DNA from: Mucilaginibacter sp. KACC 22773 | Lineage (GTDB): Bacteria; Bacteroidota; Bacteroidia; Sphingobacteriales; Sphingobacteriaceae | Assembly (NCBI RefSeq): GCF_028736215.1 | Contig: NZ_CP117883.1 | Coordinates: 5,952,001 to 6,016,000 of the forward strand | Length of the DNA: 64,000 nt | Reading direction: 5' to 3' | Shown: positions 8,730-17,194 of the stretch, in pieces | Numbering within the stretch: position 1 is the first letter of the stretch | Layout: every line of letters begins with the position of its first letter | The notes under the pieces: model-generated | Told to the model about the DNA's origin: nothing | The model's database searches: none | What the model saw: the letters and a program-made list of their open reading frames with translations, nothing else | Made by a program: the position numbers and the translations under genes

Positions 8730-9416
8730 ATGCAACAGGAGATCATTTTACAGGCTGACAGGATCGGAAAATACTTCTATGATCCTGAGAAATTCAAAGT
8801 TTTGAACGATATCTCGTTTACAGTCAATAAAGGTGAATTTGTAACGCTGGTCGGAAAATCCGGCAGCGGAAAGTCCACATTACTTTATATACTTTCCACG
8901 ATGGATACGGACTACCAGGGCGGCTTGAGCATAGACGGCGACCTGGTCACCGGCAAAAAGCAAAATGCGCTGGCGGCGCTTCGTAATGAAAAAATAGGTT
9001 TTGTATTTCAATTTCATTACCTGCTCAACGAGTTCACCTGCCTGAAAAATGTGATGATCCCGGCCTTGCGGCTGGGAAGGTATTCTAAGGAAGAGATAGA
9101 ACACAGGGCATACGAAAAACTACGGATGCTGGGTTTGGAGGAACAGGCGCTTAAGCCAGCCTCCAAGCTCTCCGGCGGCCAGCAGCAGCGTATCGCCATA
9201 GCGCGTGCGCTGATCAACGACCCGTTGATCATTATGGGTGACGAGCCTACCGGTAACCTGGATTCCAGGAATACGGACACTGTATTTGAAGCCTTCCAGG
9301 AACTGGCGCACGAATATGGCCAAACCATTATTGCCGTCACGCATGACAATGACTTTGCAGCTAAATCTGACCGGATCATCGAGATGATGGATGGTCATAT
9401 TATCAGCCCGCAATAA
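8730..9416 (+). CDS. LolD/MacB-type ABC transporter ATPase
   Basis: A 228-residue ATP-binding subunit for the permease just upstream. Walker A is GKSGSGKST (about residues 43-51), the ABC signature is LSGGQQQR (about 148-155) and Walker B is LIIMGDEPTGNLDS (about 168-181), with the H-loop in VTHDNDFA near residue 210. The translocated molecule is not evident. The gene completes the tripartite exporter that is placed under a LytTR-type promoter. Confidence 0.95.
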   Translation: MQQEIILQADRIGKYFYDPEKFKVLNDISFTVNKGEFVTLVGKSGSGKSTLLYILSTMDTDYQGGLSIDGDLVTGKKQNALAALRNEKIGFVFQFHYLLNEFTCLKNVMIPALRLGRYSKEEIEHRAYEKLRMLGLEEQALKPASKLSGGQQQRIAIARALINDPLIIMGDEPTGNLDSRNTDTVFEAFQELAHEYGQTIIAVTHDNDFAAKSDRIIEMMDGHIISPQ

Positions 9417-9428
9417 AGAATAAATACT

Positions 9429-12008
9429 ATGAAAATTTCGAGAACGATCACCCGCAGCTTTTTGTCCATTTGTTTCCTTACCGGACCATTAATTCTGATG
9501 ATGGGAAACGCTGCCCGCGCACAGATTACCACGGTGAACGGAACGGTGACCGACGGAAAAAGCGGTAAACCGATATCGTCCGTGTCCGTCCTCTTTACAG
9601 GAACTAACTACGGCGTAACGACTGATGAGGAAGGCCATTTTTCCATTGCCGCGAATGCTTCTTACCAAAAGATCACGATTACGCACATGGGATATAGCAG
9701 CAAAATACTTGATATAAAAGCCGCACAGGAGCAACTGGTCAATGTTACTTTGCAGCAAAACAGCCAGCAGCTTAATGAAGTTCGTGTAGTATCTGCTAAA
9801 AAGAAAAAATATAGCAATAAAAATAATCCAGCTGTGGAACTGATCAGGCAGGTGATCGCGCATAAAAAGCAGAACCAGCCTGAAAATTACGAACATATCG
9901 AATACAGGCAATATGAACGGATGGTTTTTTCGCTAAGTAATCTGTCAGACCAGTTCAAAAACCGGAGGATCTTTAAGAATTACCAGTTTCTTTTCCGAGA
10001 GCAGGATTCAACCAATATTGGCGGAAAGAATTTACTGCCTATTTACATGGAGGAAAAGCTCTCCAACAACTTCTATAGAAAGTCGCCCTACGCGAAAAAA
10101 CAGGTGATCGAAGCCAGCAAGCAAGTAACCTATGACGAAAAGTTTGTTGATAACCAGGGATTGACGACCTATTTCAACCGGATGTACCAGGATATCAACA
10201 TCTACGACAACAACATCTCGCTGCTTTCCAATCAACTGCTTAGCCCGATCTCCGACAATGCTCCAAACCTCTATAAATTCTTTATCACCGATATACTTAA
10301 AGAACAATCACCGCAACTGATCGAACTGAGTTTTACCCCGAGAAACACCAACAATATGCTCTTTGAAGGGAAGATCTATATCACGATGGACGGGAATTTC
10401 GCGGTGCAAAATGCCTTGCTGACGGTGAACAAAAATATTAACCTGAATTTCGTTCGGGAAATGGAGGCGACCCTCTCCTTCGAAAAGAACCCGGATGGGC
10501 GTTTCCACCTGAGTCAAAGTGACCTGAAGATCGAATTCGCTATTAATAAAGATAAAGGAGGTGGGGTTTTCGGCGAACGCGTGGTGACTTTAAAGAATTA
10601 TAAGATCAATTCGCCCCGGCCGAATGAGACCTATAACGGACCGGCGCTGGTGACCGCTCCGAACGCGGCTACCAAGGATGATGCTTACTGGGTGAATAAC
10701 CGCCCGGACACCTTGGACGCCAAGACTGCTGGAATTTATAAAAATATTGACAGCCTGCAAACCATACCCTCGTTCCGGCGCACGATGGATATCGCCACTT
10801 TGGTCCTGGCAGGTTATAAAAGTTTTGGCTGGTTTGAAGTCGGGCCGGTCAATACCTTTTACAGCTTTAACCCTGTGGAGGGTTTTCGACCGCGGCTTGG
10901 CGGGCGCAGCACTACGGCACTAAGCAAACGCTACTATTTTGAAACCTACGGCGCCTATGGCACCAAGGATGAAAAGTTTAAATACTTTCTAAGTACCACC
11001 TATTCCATCAATAACAAATCGATCTATTCATTCCCGCAGCATTATGTCCGCGCCAGCTTTCAGCACGATACCAAAATACCCGGGCAAGAGTTACAATTTG
11101 TTCAGGAAAGCAGCCTGCTGCTCTCCTTTAAACGCGGCAATAATGACCAATGGCTGTACAACGACCTGTTCAAGCTTGATTATGTTCACGAATACCAAAA
11201 CCATTTTTCCTACACGCTCGGCTTTAAAACATGGGGACAAAGCCCAGCCGGCGTACTGCGCTTCGATAACCTGTTGCCTGACGGCTCATTGAATTCCGTT
11301 AACAGGATCAATACGACCGAAATGTCCCTGGAATTGCGTTATGCGCCAAAAGAAAAATTTTATCAGGGAAAGCTATATCGTACGCCAATTCCTGATAAGT
11401 ATCCGATATTTACCTTGCGTTATAACCAGGGGGTAAAAGGTCTTCTTGGCGGCGATTATAATTATCAGAATATAACCGGTAACATCACCAAACGTTTCTA
11501 TTTATCCAATTTTGGCTTTACGGATGTGTCTACAGAAGGAGGTTACCTATTCGGAAAAGTGCCTTTCCCCTTGTTAGATATCCACCGGGCAAATCAGAGT
11601 TACGCTTTTCAGTTACAATCCTTCAACTTGATGAATTTTCAGGAGTTCGTAAGCGATCGTTACGCGAGCATCACGATGGACCATAATTTCAATGGCTATA
11701 TTTTTAACAGGATACCGCTGCTGAAAAAATTAAAATTACGGGAAGTCGTTAATTTCAAAGCCTTATGGGGAGGTATCCGGGCAGAAAATAACCCGCAGAA
11801 TGACCCATCCCTATTGCGTTTCCCGACCAATGCGGCAGGTATTCCAACAACTTACACACTTTCTAACGGTGCTTATATGGAAGGCAGCGTTGGTATCAGC
11901 AATATTTTTAAGATCCTTCGGGTGGACATGGTTAAACGGTTCACCTACCTCAATAACCCTGACGCGCCGGAATGGGGTGCTAGGGTGTTCATCAAATTCG
12001 ATTTTTAA
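9429..12008 (+). CDS. DUF5686 and carboxypeptidase-like regulatory domain outer-membrane protein
   Basis: An 859-residue secreted protein. A signal peptide ends near AARAQ (about residue 31), then comes a CarboxypepD_reg-like beta-sandwich with GTVTDGKSGKPI at about 38-49. The long remainder matches the DUF5686 family, a large predicted outer-membrane barrel common in Bacteroidota. The C-terminus ends in a hydrophobic strand (GARVFIKFDF) typical of barrel insertion. It starts 12 bp after the ATPase gene and so appears to be the last large member of the exporter operon. Function is unknown; the position suggests an outer-membrane part of the export or remodelling process. Confidence 0.88.
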   Translation: MKISRTITRSFLSICFLTGPLILMMGNAARAQITTVNGTVTDGKSGKPISSVSVLFTGTNYGVTTDEEGHFSIAANASYQKITITHMGYSSKILDIKAAQEQLVNVTLQQNSQQLNEVRVVSAKKKKYSNKNNPAVELIRQVIAHKKQNQPENYEHIEYRQYERMVFSLSNLSDQFKNRRIFKNYQFLFREQDSTNIGGKNLLPIYMEEKLSNNFYRKSPYAKKQVIEASKQVTYDEKFVDNQGLTTYFNRMYQDINIYDNNISLLSNQLLSPISDNAPNLYKFFITDILKEQSPQLIELSFTPRNTNNMLFEGKIYITMDGNFAVQNALLTVNKNINLNFVREMEATLSFEKNPDGRFHLSQSDLKIEFAINKDKGGGVFGERVVTLKNYKINSPRPNETYNGPALVTAPNAATKDDAYWVNNRPDTLDAKTAGIYKNIDSLQTIPSFRRTMDIATLVLAGYKSFGWFEVGPVNTFYSFNPVEGFRPRLGGRSTTALSKRYYFETYGAYGTKDEKFKYFLSTTYSINNKSIYSFPQHYVRASFQHDTKIPGQELQFVQESSLLLSFKRGNNDQWLYNDLFKLDYVHEYQNHFSYTLGFKTWGQSPAGVLRFDNLLPDGSLNSVNRINTTEMSLELRYAPKEKFYQGKLYRTPIPDKYPIFTLRYNQGVKGLLGGDYNYQNITGNITKRFYLSNFGFTDVSTEGGYLFGKVPFPLLDIHRANQSYAFQLQSFNLMNFQEFVSDRYASITMDHNFNGYIFNRIPLLKKLKLREVVNFKALWGGIRAENNPQNDPSLLRFPTNAAGIPTTYTLSNGAYMEGSVGISNIFKILRVDMVKRFTYLNNPDAPEWGARVFIKFDF

Positions 12009-12029
12009 TCGGATCTAAATAAATTAATC

Positions 12030-12272
12030 ATGTGGAAAATTTATCAAGCGGTACAAAAACTTATCAGGCAAATCCGGCAACTGACGGAAAGTCCGAAACC
12101 GCATTTAAAGGCGCAATTGATTTGCTATGAGACAGCCTGTGAAGTGGAAAAACTTCAATGGTGGTTTGATCACCGGATAGATGCCTGGAAACATTCTTCA
12201 CATGGCCGCATACTTGCCAGAATATTATACAAGGCGCACCGTACAGTTAGTGAAGCGGAAAGTGAGCTATGA
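12030..12272 (+). CDS. small hypothetical protein, 80 aa
   Basis: A short, strongly basic and amphipathic protein with no recognised family. It has no signal peptide and no membrane segment; tryptophans cluster around residues 44-45 and 53 and the ends are helical in character. It begins 21 bp after the DUF5686 stop, so it could be the last gene of the exporter operon. The conserved spacing and a complete frame argue for a real gene, but there is no family evidence. Confidence 0.45.
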   Translation: MWKIYQAVQKLIRQIRQLTESPKPHLKAQLICYETACEVEKLQWWFDHRIDAWKHSSHGRILARILYKAHRTVSEAESEL

Positions 12273-12339
12273 TAAATAAATGGTGCATACAGAACAGTTT
12301 CGCCATCACTCTAAAATTAGACATGAATTCTTAAATATT

Positions 12340-12996
12340 ATGAAAATATTATTGCTTGGGGCAACCGGAAAAACAGGAAAACTCGTTATTGAGGAAGCCT
12401 TAAAAAGAGGCCATGATATTGTTGCGATTGCGCGGGTTCCTGGAAAGCTTATTGGTTATAACATTAAGATCATTCAAGGTACGCCCTATGAATTTGAAAT
12501 CGTTGAAAAGGCCATCTCAGGATGCGATGCTGTTATTAACCTGCTCGATGTTTCAAGAAATTCTCCTAATCCCTGGTCCCGACTGATATCCCCAAAAGAC
12601 CTGATATCCCATTCGGCGGGGAATGCGATCAAAGCGATGGAAGAAAGAGGGATCAAAAGATTTATTGCTTTGAGTACCATCGGAGCCGGGAGTTCTTGGA
12701 AAACAGCTCCCCTCATCTTACGGTTTATCGTATCGGTCAGCAATATGAAATATGCTTTTCGAGACCTTGGGCGCCAGGAAGAATTGTTGGAAATGTCAGA
12801 CCTGGACTATACCATCTGCAGAGCTCCGAAGTTAACAGATGAAAAAAAGGGTGTCGGATACGAAGCAACTACCCGTAAAATAGATCCTTTAACAAATCGG
12901 TTAAACCGGGTCTTTGCAGCGGCTTATTGCCTGGAACTGATAGAAACAAATCATCATCTCCGCGAGACCATCAATCTTACCAATAAATTTGTATAA
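12340..12996 (+). CDS. NAD(P)-binding oxidoreductase (atypical SDR, NmrA/YwnB-like)
   Basis: A 218-residue Rossmann-fold protein. The ATG at 12340 is chosen because the GATGKTGK nucleotide-binding loop then sits at residues 7-14, the usual place; the 20-residue extension upstream has no recognisable feature. Other landmarks are the GCDAVINLLD segment (about 57-66) and RFIALSTIGAG (about 107-117), typical of NAD(P)H-binding atypical SDRs that act as oxidoreductases or redox sensors. HxlR regulators often accompany such genes, and a truncated HxlR gene lies just downstream on the other strand. Confidence 0.82.
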   Translation: MKILLLGATGKTGKLVIEEALKRGHDIVAIARVPGKLIGYNIKIIQGTPYEFEIVEKAISGCDAVINLLDVSRNSPNPWSRLISPKDLISHSAGNAIKAMEERGIKRFIALSTIGAGSSWKTAPLILRFIVSVSNMKYAFRDLGRQEELLEMSDLDYTICRAPKLTDEKKGVGYEATTRKIDPLTNRLNRVFAAAYCLELIETNHHLRETINLTNKFV

Positions 12997-13060
12997 AAAA
13001 TCGTCAATTTATTTCAGGTGAAAAAAATGTATTTATGTCCCTAATGATACCTCCGAGCCG

Positions 13061-13219
13061 CTATCTATTCTCCACCCGGTTCCGACGGTGTAACTCACCC
13101 GGCCTTTTGATGCCGGAGTAAATACACCATATTAGGTTGATCTTCCATTTCCCGTTCATCACTTCCATAAAAAGGTGCAGGCCACATTCCAGTTCAACGG
13201 GTAGCTTCTTTTGATACAT
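13061..13219 (-). pseudogene. truncated HxlR-family transcriptional regulator
   Basis: A minus-strand frame of 52 codons starts at the ATG 13219-13217 and encodes the N-terminal half of an HxlR winged helix. Recognisable parts are the Cys near the start (LECGL), NGKWKINLIW and the IKRPGELHRR recognition helix. HxlR proteins are usually about 100-130 residues. Here the frame runs into unrelated residues (NRVENR) and stops at 13061, and I see no continuation of the wing and dimer helix in the following bases. It is therefore a remnant, or a gene cut by a deletion. Confidence 0.6.
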
Positions 13220-13309
13220 CCTCAAAGATAAGTCATCATATTGTATTTTCTGATGTAGCTGAATTTAGCCGTACTTGAATGTATTAGATAACAAAGCGAA
13301 TTTTGAAAC

Positions 13310-14278
13310 ATGAAACATAAATTATTTGGAACCCAAACGGGCCTACCCGCGAGCAGGTTGATATTAGGCGCTGCAAGTTTCGGCGAACGCGCGGGTTATG
13401 GATCTGCAGCTGACGAAATCCCCAAAATCCTGAAGGCCTTTGCTGATGCCGGGGGTAATTTTATTGATGTGGCCGACCGTTACCAGCTTGGAGAAGCGGA
13501 AGAGATCGTCGGTAAATTTATAGGGTCGCAGCGTCCTAATTATATCATATGCACCAAATATACCCGAAGCAATGAAGTGAGCCCATTATCAGGTAACATG
13601 GGGAATCATCGTAAAGCTATGCGCCAAGCAGTCGAAGCCAGCTTAAAACGGCTTAATACCGATTATATTGATATTTATATGCCCCATTTTGATGACGGAA
13701 TGACGCCAATTGAAGAAATAAGCCGGGGCCTTGAAGATTTGGTCAAAGCTGGTAAAGTGTTGTATACCGGTCTTGCAAATTTCCCTGCCTGGAAAGTAGC
13801 GGCTATCGCCGGCATGATTCCGTTGGCCGCATTGCAGATAGAGTACAACCTGATGCAACGAGGAGCTGATCGCGAGTTAATGACTGTGGCCGGGCATTTT
13901 GGCCTTGGTACCATGCTCTATTCACCTTTAGCGGGTGGTTTACCGACCGGCAAGTATCGCAAAGGCATGGCAGGACGGCTGACACATTCGTCACCGGGCG
14001 GCTATCTGGAGGATGCAGCTACCAAAACCATTATAGATCATTTAGAGTTAATAGCTGAAAATATTGGAGCAACCCCTGGTCAGGTAGCAATGGCCTGGAC
14101 ATTAACCAAGAACGCATTTCCAATCGTAGGTGCCAGAACGCTTGCGCACCTGGAGGACAGCTTCAAAGCGCTTGAAATTAGTCTTAGTGCTGACCATATT
14201 GGATGTTTAGAAAAAATTAGCAACATAACCATGGGGTATCCATATGACCTACTCCAAACTGTTCAGAAAACATTTTAA
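13310..14278 (+). CDS. aldo-keto reductase
   Basis: A 322-residue TIM-barrel oxidoreductase that reduces carbonyls with NADPH. The catalytic tetrad is visible: Asp in FIDVADRY, Tyr in that same segment (about residue 55), Lys in ICTKYT (about 83) and His in YMPHFDD (about 125). The family DxADxYG motif is altered to DVADRYQLG. Late GQVAMAWTL and IVGARTLAHLEDS segments fit NADP-binding loops. It stands alone on the plus strand, facing an AraC regulator gene. The substrate cannot be told. Confidence 0.9.
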   Translation: MKHKLFGTQTGLPASRLILGAASFGERAGYGSAADEIPKILKAFADAGGNFIDVADRYQLGEAEEIVGKFIGSQRPNYIICTKYTRSNEVSPLSGNMGNHRKAMRQAVEASLKRLNTDYIDIYMPHFDDGMTPIEEISRGLEDLVKAGKVLYTGLANFPAWKVAAIAGMIPLAALQIEYNLMQRGADRELMTVAGHFGLGTMLYSPLAGGLPTGKYRKGMAGRLTHSSPGGYLEDAATKTIIDHLELIAENIGATPGQVAMAWTLTKNAFPIVGARTLAHLEDSFKALEISLSADHIGCLEKISNITMGYPYDLLQTVQKTF

Positions 14279-14364
14279 CTATTTTACAAGGGCCATTGAA
14301 ATCTATCACCTGGTGCATTTAGAAAATATGCTAACTGGCCAGAAAAGACATTTGAGATTTAAAG

Positions 14365-15285
14365 TTATTCCTGATCCTTAAGCCTGAAAGATGTAGGTGA
14401 AAAAGAAGTCTGTTTCTTGAAATAATTGCAAAATTGTGCGTTATCGTCAAATCCTAATGCATTAGAGATCTCTGCAACATTCCAATCCGTTTGTTTAAGC
14501 AGAATCTTTGCTTCCTGTGTTACCCGGTTAGCAATCAGATGGGTGGTCGTGTTTCCGGTCACTTCCTTTAACACTTTATTTAAATGATTAACATGTACCG
14601 CTAAACGATCCGCGTAATCCTTTGCTGTTCTTAGAACAAGCCTTTGGTGAACGGATTCGATTGGAAATTGCCTTTCAAGCAGTTCAATAAACAAAGCATA
14701 AATTCGCTCCGAAGCATTTTGTGCGTCACTTAATGCAGATAACGGCTGTAACTTCTGCCCATAATGGATAAGTTCCAGCACCAGGTTGCGGAGCAGGTCA
14801 TATTTGTACTTGTAATCAGCTTCCATTTCCCGGTGCATTTTCCGAAATATGTATTCGATCTCGGTGATTTCCTCAGTTGATAACTGAAAAACCGGCGTAT
14901 ATCCTGGCTGAAAGATCGGCAGTTCGTCCAAAATAACACCACTTTTCACCGGCCAAAAGAAATCTGGCGTGAATATACAGAACATGCCTGTCTGATCACT
15001 GTTCTCCGGCACCCAGTTATAGGGAATCTTCGGCGTAGCAAACAATAAGGCATTTCCTTTTACATCGATCACTTTATCCGCATATTCCGCTTTACTTTTA
15101 CCTCTTAACCAACTAATCTTATAATAAGCGCGACGGCTGTATGGCATGATGCGGGTGCCATCTACTTTGTTAAAAAGCTTTTCGCTTTCAAAAACGTTAA
15201 AATGGCCGATTTCACGCGCAATGCGATCGGGCAGCGCGGCACCGTTCCTTTTATAAAAATCGTCCAATGAGGTATTAGTGATCAT
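14365..15285 (-). CDS. AraC-family transcriptional regulator
   Basis: A 306-residue regulator with an N-terminal sensing region (about 1-200) and a C-terminal AraC double helix-turn-helix (about 205-300). The second HTH shows WNVAEISNALGFDDNAQFCNYFKKQTSFSPTSFR, a classic AraC signature. Its stop faces the aldo-keto reductase at 13310-14278. It lies immediately downstream of two SDR genes on the same strand and probably controls one or more of these redox genes. A minus-strand -7 box (15306-15299, TATATTTG) lies just ahead of its start codon. Confidence 0.9.
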   Translation of the reverse strand: MITNTSLDDFYKRNGAALPDRIAREIGHFNVFESEKLFNKVDGTRIMPYSRRAYYKISWLRGKSKAEYADKVIDVKGNALLFATPKIPYNWVPENSDQTGMFCIFTPDFFWPVKSGVILDELPIFQPGYTPVFQLSTEEITEIEYIFRKMHREMEADYKYKYDLLRNLVLELIHYGQKLQPLSALSDAQNASERIYALFIELLERQFPIESVHQRLVLRTAKDYADRLAVHVNHLNKVLKEVTGNTTTHLIANRVTQEAKILLKQTDWNVAEISNALGFDDNAQFCNYFKKQTSFSPTSFRLKDQE

Positions 15286-15298
15286 TTGCTTTGTTAAT

Positions 15299-15306
15299 CA
15301 AATATA
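15299..15306 (-). promoter_or_regulatory. -7 promoter box for the AraC gene
   Basis: On the minus strand this reads TATATTTG, a perfect TAnnTTTG. It lies 14 bp ahead of the AraC start codon, so the message would have an almost absent leader. No clear -33 element was found at the expected distance. Confidence 0.45.
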
Positions 15307-15322
15307 ACGTTTCTTTATCAGC

Positions 15323-16075
15323 TTAGGTCAGGCCGCCCCCGCTCAACAATAGATGCTGACCGCTCACAAAAGATGATAATTCACCGGCAAAAAACTCTGC
15401 CACATTCGCAACGTCTTCCACAACCGCCAGGCGGCCCATCGGCGCAAACTCGTCGATGAATTTTTGGATGCGCACCTTGTCCTGAATGTTTGCGTTAACC
15501 CCTGCGCCCTCGGTCGCTGTCGGCAGAATGGAATTTACGGTAATCCCACGTTTTCCAAGTTCCTGTGCCAATATTCTGACCAAATATTCAGGTGCTACTT
15601 TGCTGCCGCCATGTAACGCATAGCCCGCTCTGGGATAGCCGGAGGTGCTGGAACTAATATAAATGATTCTTCCATTGTCAGCCACGTGTTTTGCGGCTTC
15701 CTGCATTGTAAAAAAGGCACCTTTGGTGTTGATCCCGAACATATGGTCAAATTGCTCTTCCGAGAAATCTGCCACAGGTATCCCTACCAATTCAACACCG
15801 GCGTTAACGACAACGATATCGATCTTGCCAAGCGATTGTTTCGCCGTTTCAAATAAGTTCCTGATTTCCGCGGTCTTTGATACATCACATCGGATAGCAA
15901 TAGCATTCCTCCCAAGTTTTTTAATACTTTCGACGGTGGCGTTTGCCGCCGTTTCATCCCGCGTATAATTGATCACTATATCTGCTCCAAGGCTTGCGTA
16001 CCGTTCGGCAATCGCTTTCCCGATTCCCCTGGCGGAACCGGTGACCAAAGCCACTTTACCTGATAAATTAGTCAT
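15323..16075 (-). CDS. short-chain dehydrogenase/reductase with substituted catalytic tyrosine
   Basis: A 250-residue classical SDR. The cofactor loop TGSARGIG is at residues 12-19, NAG at 91-93 and the active-site serines at 141-143. The expected Tyr-x-x-x-Lys reads His155-Gly-Gly-Ser-Lys159: codon CAT at 15613-15611 stands where TAT or TAC is expected. The flanking residues (GYAL before, GSKVAPEYLV after) align with ordinary SDRs, so the change looks like a point substitution. The enzyme may be inactive or altered. It lies between an AraC gene and another SDR. Confidence 0.88.
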   Translation of the reverse strand: MTNLSGKVALVTGSARGIGKAIAERYASLGADIVINYTRDETAANATVESIKKLGRNAIAIRCDVSKTAEIRNLFETAKQSLGKIDIVVVNAGVELVGIPVADFSEEQFDHMFGINTKGAFFTMQEAAKHVADNGRIIYISSSTSGYPRAGYALHGGSKVAPEYLVRILAQELGKRGITVNSILPTATEGAGVNANIQDKVRIQKFIDEFAPMGRLAVVEDVANVAEFFAGELSSFVSGQHLLLSGGGLT

Positions 16076-16096
16076 GATTGTTTTTGTTTAACGTAA

Positions 16097-16156
16097 GAAA
16101 ATAAATTTAAGCGACCCTCTCCGTAGCAGAAAGGATCGCCAAAAGGACAAAGTCCT
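16097..16156 (-). terminator. terminator hairpins after the second SDR gene
   Basis: Reading the minus strand, a small hairpin AGGAC-TTT-GTCCT followed by TTTT overlaps the SDR stop (16156-16144). Next comes GCGATCCT (16139-16132) pairing with AGGGTCGC (16118-16111), with one G-U pair and a T-rich tail. Together they look like a Rho-independent end for the gene at 16155-16919. Confidence 0.5.
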
Positions 16157-16919
16157 ATAAAAACATACCACCCGAAACTTCGATACGCTGTGCGTTTACC
16201 CAACGATTGTCTTCGGATAATAAGGAAGCAACCATTGGACCGATGTCATCCGGTAGGCCGGGACGGCCAAGTGCAGTTACACTCGAAACGAATTTATTGG
16301 CTTCCGGATTATCCCTTACAGCGCCGCCACTAAAATCAGTCTGGATCGCGCCCGGAGCTACGGAATTGACCTTAATGCCCCGTGGGCCCAATTCTTTGGC
16401 AAGGTAACGGGTATGAACCTCTATCGCCCCTTTAAGTGCCGCATAAGGGCCACTTTCTTGGACGCAAAACCGCGTAAGGCCGGTTGATATATTAACGATA
16501 CTGCCGCCATCGCTTATGATGGGCAAAAGTTTTTGCGTTAAGAAAAAGACGCCTTTAAAATTTACATTATAAAGTTTATCAAGCTCTTCCTCTGTCGTTT
16601 TTACGATGGTGTTGTGATGGGATATACCTGCATTGTTGACCAAATAGTTTAACGTATCCGACCCCATTTCTTTCAAAGCTGCTTTTACCTGCTCAACAAA
16701 GCCATCAAACGACGCGATATCGCCTGTATCTAACTTTAGCGCGATTGCTTTTACGCCTTCCTTCGCAGCCAGTTCAGCAACTTTATCGGCTTCATCTTTA
16801 GCTGAGTTATAGGTAAAAATTGAACTAACCCCTTTTTTGGCGAGGCTTAGTACGGTATTACGGCCAAGTCCGCGGCTACCTCCTGTTACTAATGCGATCC
16901 TAATTTCTGGTGTTTCCAT
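16155..16919 (-). CDS. short-chain dehydrogenase/reductase
   Basis: A 254-residue classical SDR with an intact active site. The cofactor loop is TGGSRGLG (about residues 12-19), NNAG is near 94-97, the catalytic Ser is in NISTG (about 145) and the catalytic pair is in YAALK (Tyr about 159, Lys about 163). The C-terminal AQRIEVSGGMFL is the standard SDR ending. It is transcribed away from the aldo-keto reductase at 17195. A 37-bp element upstream of it (16986-17022) recurs upstream of the DUF2147 gene. Substrate unknown. Confidence 0.93.
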   Translation of the reverse strand: METPEIRIALVTGGSRGLGRNTVLSLAKKGVSSIFTYNSAKDEADKVAELAAKEGVKAIALKLDTGDIASFDGFVEQVKAALKEMGSDTLNYLVNNAGISHHNTIVKTTEEELDKLYNVNFKGVFFLTQKLLPIISDGGSIVNISTGLTRFCVQESGPYAALKGAIEVHTRYLAKELGPRGIKVNSVAPGAIQTDFSGGAVRDNPEANKFVSSVTALGRPGLPDDIGPMVASLLSEDNRWVNAQRIEVSGGMFL

Positions 16920-16985
16920 TTTTGATTATTTAGTTATTGTATCAAATTGATTTCACAAAAGTAGGCTGTTGATCAGCGGGTTATG

Positions 16986-17022
16986 TTGACAAAATCAATC
17001 TAATGTTTGAGAATTTCAATCA
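16986..17022. repeat. 37-bp upstream element, copy 1
   Basis: This element matches 20454-20490 at 34 of 37 positions, including an unbroken 17-bp block around GTTTGAGAATTTCAATCA. It contains the interrupted inverted repeat TTGA-N5-TCAA. Both copies lie about 60 bp upstream of a minus-strand gene (67 bp from the SDR start, 58 bp from the DUF2147 start), so it is likely a shared operator. Confidence 0.6.
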
Positions 17023-17194
17023 ATTGAGGGAATGTTGAGGCAATTTTAGTTTTAGCCTAACCAAAAAACAATCCGAATACCTGGAGTTCACTGGAAACAT
17101 GAGCCACCTTTTTTGAACAAGTGTTTCCCGGATTTGGATACTTTATAGATATCTTAATATGGGACATTTGTATTTGAAATAAAACATCAATCAA

